Source: Actinomadura sp. NBRC 104412 (GTDB taxonomy: Bacteria > Actinomycetota > Actinomycetes > Streptosporangiales > Streptosporangiaceae). Taken from it: DNA of 64,000 bases. The translations under genes were made by a program, and so were the position numbers. The notes under the pieces were generated by a model. The model searched no databases, was not told where the DNA came from, and was given only the letters and a program-made list of their open reading frames with translations. Location of the stretch: contig NZ_BSTM01000010.1 in NCBI RefSeq assembly GCF_030269515.1, positions 172,207 to 236,206 of the forward strand, in the 5' to 3' direction. Of this stretch, positions 60,064-64,000 are shown piece after piece. Position 1 is the first letter of the stretch, and every line of letters starts with the position of its first letter.

Positions 60064-61467
60064 GTGAACGACTTCGACCTTCTCGTGCTCGGCTCCGGCC
60101 CCGGCGGGCAGCGGGCGGCGATCGCCGCGGCCAAGCTCGGCAAGCGGGTGGGCATCGTCGAACGGCGCAACATGATCGGCGGGGTCTGCATCAACACCGG
60201 GACCATCCCGTCCAAGACCCTGCGCGAGGCCGTGCTCTACCTCACCGGCCTCAACCAGCGCGAGCTGTACGGGCAGAGCTACCGGGTCAAGGACGAGATC
60301 ACCGTTCAGGACCTGGGGCTGCGCACCCAGCACGTGATCGGCCGGGAGGTCGACGTGGTGCGCAGCCAGTTGTCCCGCAACCGGGTCACCATGCTGCCCG
60401 GCACCGGGCGGTTCCTGGAACCGCACGCGATCGGGGTCGGCAACGGCACCGACCGGGAGCAGAAGTACACCGCCGACAAGATCGTCATCGCCACCGGGAC
60501 CCGTCCCGCCCGTCCCGGCACCGTCGAGTTCGACGACCGGACGGTGATCGACTCCGACGGGATCATCAACCTCGACCGCATCCCCGAGACCATGGTCGTC
60601 GTGGGCGCCGGGGTGATCGGGATCGAGTACGCGTCGATGTTCGCCGCCCTGGGCACCAAGGTCACGGTGGTGGAGCGGCGCGACCGGATGCTGGAGTTCT
60701 GCGACCTGGAGGTCGTCGAGGCCCTCAAGTACCACCTGCGCGACCTGGCCGTCACCTTCCGCTTCCGGGAGACCGTGGCCTCCGTCGAACGGATGTCGAG
60801 GGGCGCGATCACCGTCCTGGAGAGCGGCAAGCGGATCCCCGCCGACACGGTGATGTACTCGGCCGGCCGCCAGGGCATGACGGACGAGCTCAACCTGGAG
60901 GCGGCCGGCCTGGCCCCCGACGACCGCGGCCGGATCAAGGTGGACGAGAACTACCGCACCGAGGTCCCGCACATTTACGCGGTCGGGGACGTGATCGGCT
61001 TCCCCGCGCTGGCCGCCACGTCCATGGAACAGGGCAGGCTGGCCGCCCACCACGCCTGCGGCGAGCCCGTCCACGGCATGCACGAGCTCCAGCCCATCGG
61101 CATCTACACCATCCCCGAGATCAGCTTCGTGGGGCGTACCGAGGACGAGCTGACCGAGGCCAAGGTGCCCTTCGAGGTGGGGATCTCCCGCTACCGGGAG
61201 CTGGCCCGCGGCCAGATCATCGGCGACTCCTACGGGATGCTCAAGCTGCTGGTCTCACCGGACGACCGGCGCCTGCTGGGCGTCCACGTCTTCGGCACGG
61301 GCGCCACGGAGCTCCTCCATATCGGGCAGACCGTCATGGGGTGCGGCGGAACGGTCGACTACCTGGTCAACGCCGTTTTCAACTACCCGACGCTCGCCGA
61401 GTCCTACAAGGTGGCGGCGCTGGACGCGATGAACAAGATGCGCCACATCGCGCGCCTCAGCGAGTGA
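60064..61467 (+). CDS. sthA: Soluble pyridine nucleotide transhydrogenase
   Basis: 467 residues from GTG 60064. The FAD motif [21 protein letters not shown], the single-cysteine active region [22 protein letters not shown] (no CxxxxC disulfide), the NAD motif [16 protein letters not shown] and [13 protein letters not shown] identify SthA. It interconverts NADPH and NADH. Its spacing from ppgK (119 bases, divergent) links glucose phosphorylation with redox balance, though the pairing may be incidental. Confidence 0.93.
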   Translation: MNDFDLLVLGSGPGGQRAAIAAAKLGKRVGIVERRNMIGGVCINTGTIPSKTLREAVLYLTGLNQRELYGQSYRVKDEITVQDLGLRTQHVIGREVDVVRSQLSRNRVTMLPGTGRFLEPHAIGVGNGTDREQKYTADKIVIATGTRPARPGTVEFDDRTVIDSDGIINLDRIPETMVVVGAGVIGIEYASMFAALGTKVTVVERRDRMLEFCDLEVVEALKYHLRDLAVTFRFRETVASVERMSRGAITVLESGKRIPADTVMYSAGRQGMTDELNLEAAGLAPDDRGRIKVDENYRTEVPHIYAVGDVIGFPALAATSMEQGRLAAHHACGEPVHGMHELQPIGIYTIPEISFVGRTEDELTEAKVPFEVGISRYRELARGQIIGDSYGMLKLLVSPDDRRLLGVHVFGTGATELLHIGQTVMGCGGTVDYLVNAVFNYPTLAESYKVAALDAMNKMRHIARLSE

Positions 61468-61469
61468 GG

Positions 61470-61886
61470 TCAGGACGGCCAGAGCAGATCCTCCAGCTCG
61501 GAGTCGATGTCGATGAACTCCCCCTCCCGGCCGGCCGGCACCACCTCGTACGTACGGTGCAGGAAGTCGGCGACGGGGGACAGGGGCGCCTCGAAGAGGG
61601 CGTTGCCGAACGGCGACGACAGCGCGATGTGCAGGGTGTCGTCGCCCGACCCCGCGGGCCACACCTCTACGTCGCCGTCCCCGACCTTGCGCACGATGCC
61701 GACCGTGAGCAGTTCGCGGGCGAAGATCCACTCCACCGGCTCGTCCTCGCCGACATAGAACGCCATTCGGATGGCGTACGGGTCGTCCGCCGCGTACTCC
61801 ATACCGGCCAGCAGCGGAACGGTGGTGCGGTCGGGGACGACGAGACGAAGGCCCAGCTCCGCTGAGACGGTGGTACTGCTGCTCAT
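61470..61886 (-). CDS. SsgA/SsgB-like sporulation and cell-division protein
   Basis: 138 residues from ATG 61886; GTG 61892 is an alternative, with AAGGA just upstream. AELGLRLVVPDRTTVPLLAGMEYAADDPYAIRMAFYVG, PVEWIFARELLTVG and GDVEVWPAG are the SsgA-like family pattern, and ALSSPFGNALFEAPLSPVADFL is the conserved middle. SsgB recruits FtsZ to sporulation septa in streptomycetes. It ends two bases after the sthA stop, convergent. Confidence 0.88.
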   Translation of the reverse strand: MSSSTTVSAELGLRLVVPDRTTVPLLAGMEYAADDPYAIRMAFYVGEDEPVEWIFARELLTVGIVRKVGDGDVEVWPAGSGDDTLHIALSSPFGNALFEAPLSPVADFLHRTYEVVPAGREGEFIDIDSELEDLLWPS

Positions 61887-62212
61887 GGCCACATTCCTTC
61901 AGACGTCGGTCCCGCTGGGACGCGGGCGTTCCGGTGCGGGCTCACTCCCTCCCACGGACATCCCCGCGATCTATGACGCGTAACTGCCGGAACACCGGGG
62001 AACATTCCGCCGCCCGCACGCTCTGTGACCGACCTCACGCCCCGTAATATCCCTTTTGACCTGGGCAGAATCGGATATGGAACCGGAGGCGTCGACACCG
62101 GCACTCGCCATGTGTGACGATCGAAGCCCCGCCCAGAGTTGCGGAACCGCCCCCCGGCGGCCCGATGCGGCCAGGCACCACGATGTGTGGCGGGTGTCAT
62201 AGAGTAAATGCC
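61887..62212. other. Intergenic stretch between SsgA-like and PGPGW genes
   Basis: No gene is supported in these 326 bases. AT-rich patches at 62044-62081 (AATATCCCTTTTGACC, GGATATGG) look regulatory. TAGAGT (62200-62205) is a -10 for the gene at 62213; no good -35 was found. Confidence 0.4.
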
Positions 62213-62650
62213 GTGGCCATGAAGGAAGAGAAGCAGGCCCCGACGCCGCTCGAGGAGGTCGGGCCGAAACCGTACGCCAGGTTCCGCGCCTACATCCGCC
62301 GGAACGCCCTGCTCAACACCGCCTGGCGGATCGGCGTCTTCACCGTCGGCGTGACCGTCCTGGCCGGCGGCCTGATCATGATGATCACCCCGGGCCCCGG
62401 GATCCTGGGCCTGATCCTGGGCCTGGCCATCCTCGCCACCGAGTTCGCCTGGGCCCAGCGCGCCCTCCACCGCGCCAAGGAGGCCGCCGAGAAGGCCAAG
62501 GAGAAGGCCCTCGACCCCCGCAAGAAGCGCCGCAACACCATCACGGCGGTGACCCTGGGCATCCTCGCCGGCGCGGCCGTGATCGCCTACCTGGTCGTCT
62601 ACGACTTCACCCTCCCGTGGGCCATCGCCGACTACACCCCCTGGAGCTGA
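62213..62650 (+). CDS. PGPGW-type actinobacterial membrane protein
   Basis: 145 residues from GTG 62213 (ATG 62219 possible). A charged start is followed by a helix pair with VTVLAGGLIMMITPGPGILGLILGLAILATEFAWAQ, the PGPGW/TIGR02611 family core, then a Lys/Ala-rich helix (KEAAEKAKEKA) and a last helix. Function is unknown. TAGAGT ends seven bases before the GTG, so the transcript would begin at the start codon: a leaderless mRNA. Confidence 0.83.
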   Translation: MAMKEEKQAPTPLEEVGPKPYARFRAYIRRNALLNTAWRIGVFTVGVTVLAGGLIMMITPGPGILGLILGLAILATEFAWAQRALHRAKEAAEKAKEKALDPRKKRRNTITAVTLGILAGAAVIAYLVVYDFTLPWAIADYTPWS

Positions 62651-62723
62651 ACTCCAGCGCGCGAACCACCCCCGGAATGCGCTAGAGTCGTCACGTCGGA
62701 AACGCCACCAGGCCGCTCCGCCA

Positions 62724-62798
62724 GGGCGATTAGCTCAGTGGGAGAGCGCTTCGTTCACACCGAAGAGGTCACTGGTTCGAACCCAGTATCGCCCACCA
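62724..62798 (+). tRNA. tRNA-Val (CAC)
   Basis: Acceptor GGGCGAT / ATCGCCC, anticodon loop TTCACAC (CAC, valine), T-arm GGTTCGAACCC, CCA encoded (62796-62798). TAGAGT (62683-62688) is the likely -10. An integrase remnant begins directly downstream, so this is the probable attachment site. Confidence 0.95.
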
Positions 62799-63880
62799 CG
62801 CTAGCCCTATTAGAACCCGGTGCCACCCAGGTACCACCTAGTAGGACTTGCAAGGTATTAACCCATGAAGATCCCTTCCCCGTCAGGGGGAGGGATCTTC
62901 TGCTGTCTCGGGGCGTGTCAGCGCCCTGATGGGCATCCATGCCATCGTCATCGGTTGCTGCGGTGGCAGCGCCCAACAGGCTCTCTGGTGGGCGCTGATC
63001 GGCTGCTGCGCCCTTGTTGTCTGTGCTGGGTTGGCTGACGTGAGCGGTGTTGGTTGTCTCCTGCGGCTCATCCACCCACGTGGCCTGCACAGCATGCAGA
63101 CTGGCGAAGGGCTCCCTGAGTTGGCTGGTGATGGTGTCTTCCTCAACGTAGAGAGCCTGGAAAATGCCTTGGTTCATGAGGCGGCGCTGATGGTCGTCGC
63201 TACGAAGGTAGGCGCCCTGAGGATCGGTGAGCAGTGTCAAGGCGAGGTCGATGAGGCGGGCGCTGTGCTCGAGATCGTCGCTGGTGTGGCTGAGGCGTTC
63301 GGTGAGGTGCTGTCGGCGCCGCTCGATGTCCCGCAGCCTGGCCTTGATCTTCCCAGTGGGCAGCTCGTCATCGGCAGCCAGGTCGAGGAGGTTCTCTTCC
63401 TTGGCATCGAGGGCCTCGAGTTCGGCGGTGAGCTGCTGGTGCAGGAGGCGCAGGCTGGCTCGGTCTTCGTTCAGGAGGCCAGTCAGGATGTCGCGGGCGT
63501 CGGCGATGAACTGGGGAGCAAACCGGATGGTGGTGTAGTGCTCTTCGACCATCTCCTCCAGGCGCATGACGCTTATGTGCGGCATCGGGCAATTGTGGTG
63601 CTTTTTGCCGGTGCAGAAGAAGTACTGGTAGGTGGTGCCGTGACGGTTGGTGGTGAGTTGCAGCACCATGCGGCGTTTCATGTTGCGGGCTTTGCAGGAG
63701 CCGCAGAACAGGGAGCCTTTCAAGTAATGGTGATGGACGCGGCGGCGCTCATCGGCGGTGGAGCGCATCTCGATGATGTCTTGGACCCGCTCGAACAGCT
63801 CCACGCTGATGAGAGGCTCATGCCGTCCCTCGACCTCTTCGCCTTTGAAGTCGATGTAGCCGATGTAGTAGCGCCTGCCC
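62755..63880 (-). pseudogene. Serine recombinase, C-terminal part only
   Basis: The frame starts in mid-domain at RRYYIGYIDFKGEEVEGRHEPLISVELFERVQ, the end of the recombinase domain. It continues with a zinc ribbon (LFCGSCKARN, FFCTGKKHHNC) and a long coiled coil (about 130-240). The N-terminal catalytic serine domain and the DNA-binding part are missing, replaced by an IS30-type transposase end at 63881. The frame ends inside tRNA-Val (VVGDTGFEPVTSSV is tRNA antisense). It is the inactivated integrase of an element that entered at this tRNA. Confidence 0.85.
62867..62900. terminator. 15-bp stem hairpin downstream of tRNA-Val
   Basis: GAAGATCCCT (62867-62876) pairs perfectly with AGGGATCTTC (62891-62900), extended by TCCCC/GGGGG around loop GTCA. 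It may end the tRNA transcript and that of the recombinase from the other side, or belong to the element's end. Confidence 0.65.
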
Positions 63881-64000
63881 TCAACCGGTGGAAGCAACTC
63901 CGCTGGTCAGTAGCTCGGCGAACACTTCCTTCGGCTTCTTGAACCCGAAGATAGCGCGGGGCCGGTTGTTGAGTTCGTCGGCTACGGCCTGCAGGTAGTC
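63881..64000 (-). mobile_element. IS30-type transposase, C-terminal end; runs off the window
   Basis: On the minus strand the last 39 codons read DYLQAVADELNNRPRAIF, GFKKPKEVFAELL and GVASTG before a stop at 63881-63883. This is the typical C-terminus of IS30-family DDE transposases (ELNNRPR, TPxEVFAELL). The rest lies beyond the window. It appears to have cut the recombinase gene. The terminal inverted repeat is not obvious. Confidence 0.75.

Noticed and set aside
62114..62212. N-terminal extension of the PGPGW protein from 62114
   Set aside because: The extension covers the TAGAGT promoter and has no family match; the start at 62213 fits better.

Overview
The window is very GC-rich, dense, and carries GTG starts, ATGA/GTGA overlaps and an SsgA-like sporulation regulator, so it comes from a sporulating filamentous actinomycete. 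The complete mycofactocin locus, the paired DUF574-type methyltransferases and the LAL regulator suggest Streptosporangiales (Actinomadura-like), but the genus is inference. No rRNA or CRISPR array was seen; there are four tRNA genes.

Layout. 1-4.5 kb: a copper amine oxidase split into two secreted proteins (minus strand), beside an amino-acid/amine permease and an IclR regulator. 4.4-11 kb: a truncated CopD-CtaG copper protein, a CoxG-like protein, a LAL/LuxR regulator with a TTA codon, a decarboxylase remnant and a winged-helix protein. 11-19.3 kb: a full mycofactocin locus (mftA-B-C-D-E-F operon, divergent mftG, mftR, and a mycofactocin-coupled SDR). 19.4-27.5 kb: a GntR-controlled catabolic island (two-subunit transketolase, amidohydrolase, 6-oxocamphor-hydrolase-like crotonase, PPOX-fold protein) followed by an amidase and a DUF1772 protein. 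27.5-30.6 kb: Kup potassium transporter and a zinc alcohol dehydrogenase.

30.8-46.1 kb is the most novel part. A LacI regulator faces a TTGACA/TATACC promoter with a palindrome just after the predicted start point. It drives a possible leader peptide and a sugar ABC transporter, then in near-continuous order a GT8 glycosyltransferase, a cytoplasmic GH127-type beta-L-arabinofuranosidase, a free-standing NRPS-type condensation protein, a carrier protein, an adenylating enzyme, a 2H-like protein and a large radical SAM protein with an unusual CX8CX2C motif. Two DUF574 methyltransferases flank it. My reading is a small amide- or ester-forming pathway acting on a sugar-linked product; the product is unknown.

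46-54.9 kb: small regulator/enzyme pairs (LysR-NmrA-DUF1772; SnoaL/TetR/FAD oxidase; SGNH hydrolase with a long perfect palindrome; thioesterase), membrane proteins, a broken SDR and a Nudix hydrolase. 54.9-55.2 kb: tRNA-Gly, -Cys and -Val. 55.7-62.7 kb: housekeeping-like genes (class IV aminotransferase, PHP hydrolase, F420-type nitroreductase with its TetR and two operators, polyphosphate glucokinase, soluble transhydrogenase, SsgA-like protein, PGPGW membrane protein). 62.7-64 kb: tRNA-Val(CAC) followed by the decayed edge of an integrated element, a serine-recombinase C-terminus joined to the 3' end of an IS30-type transposase. Function calls are from reading motifs; no database search was run.
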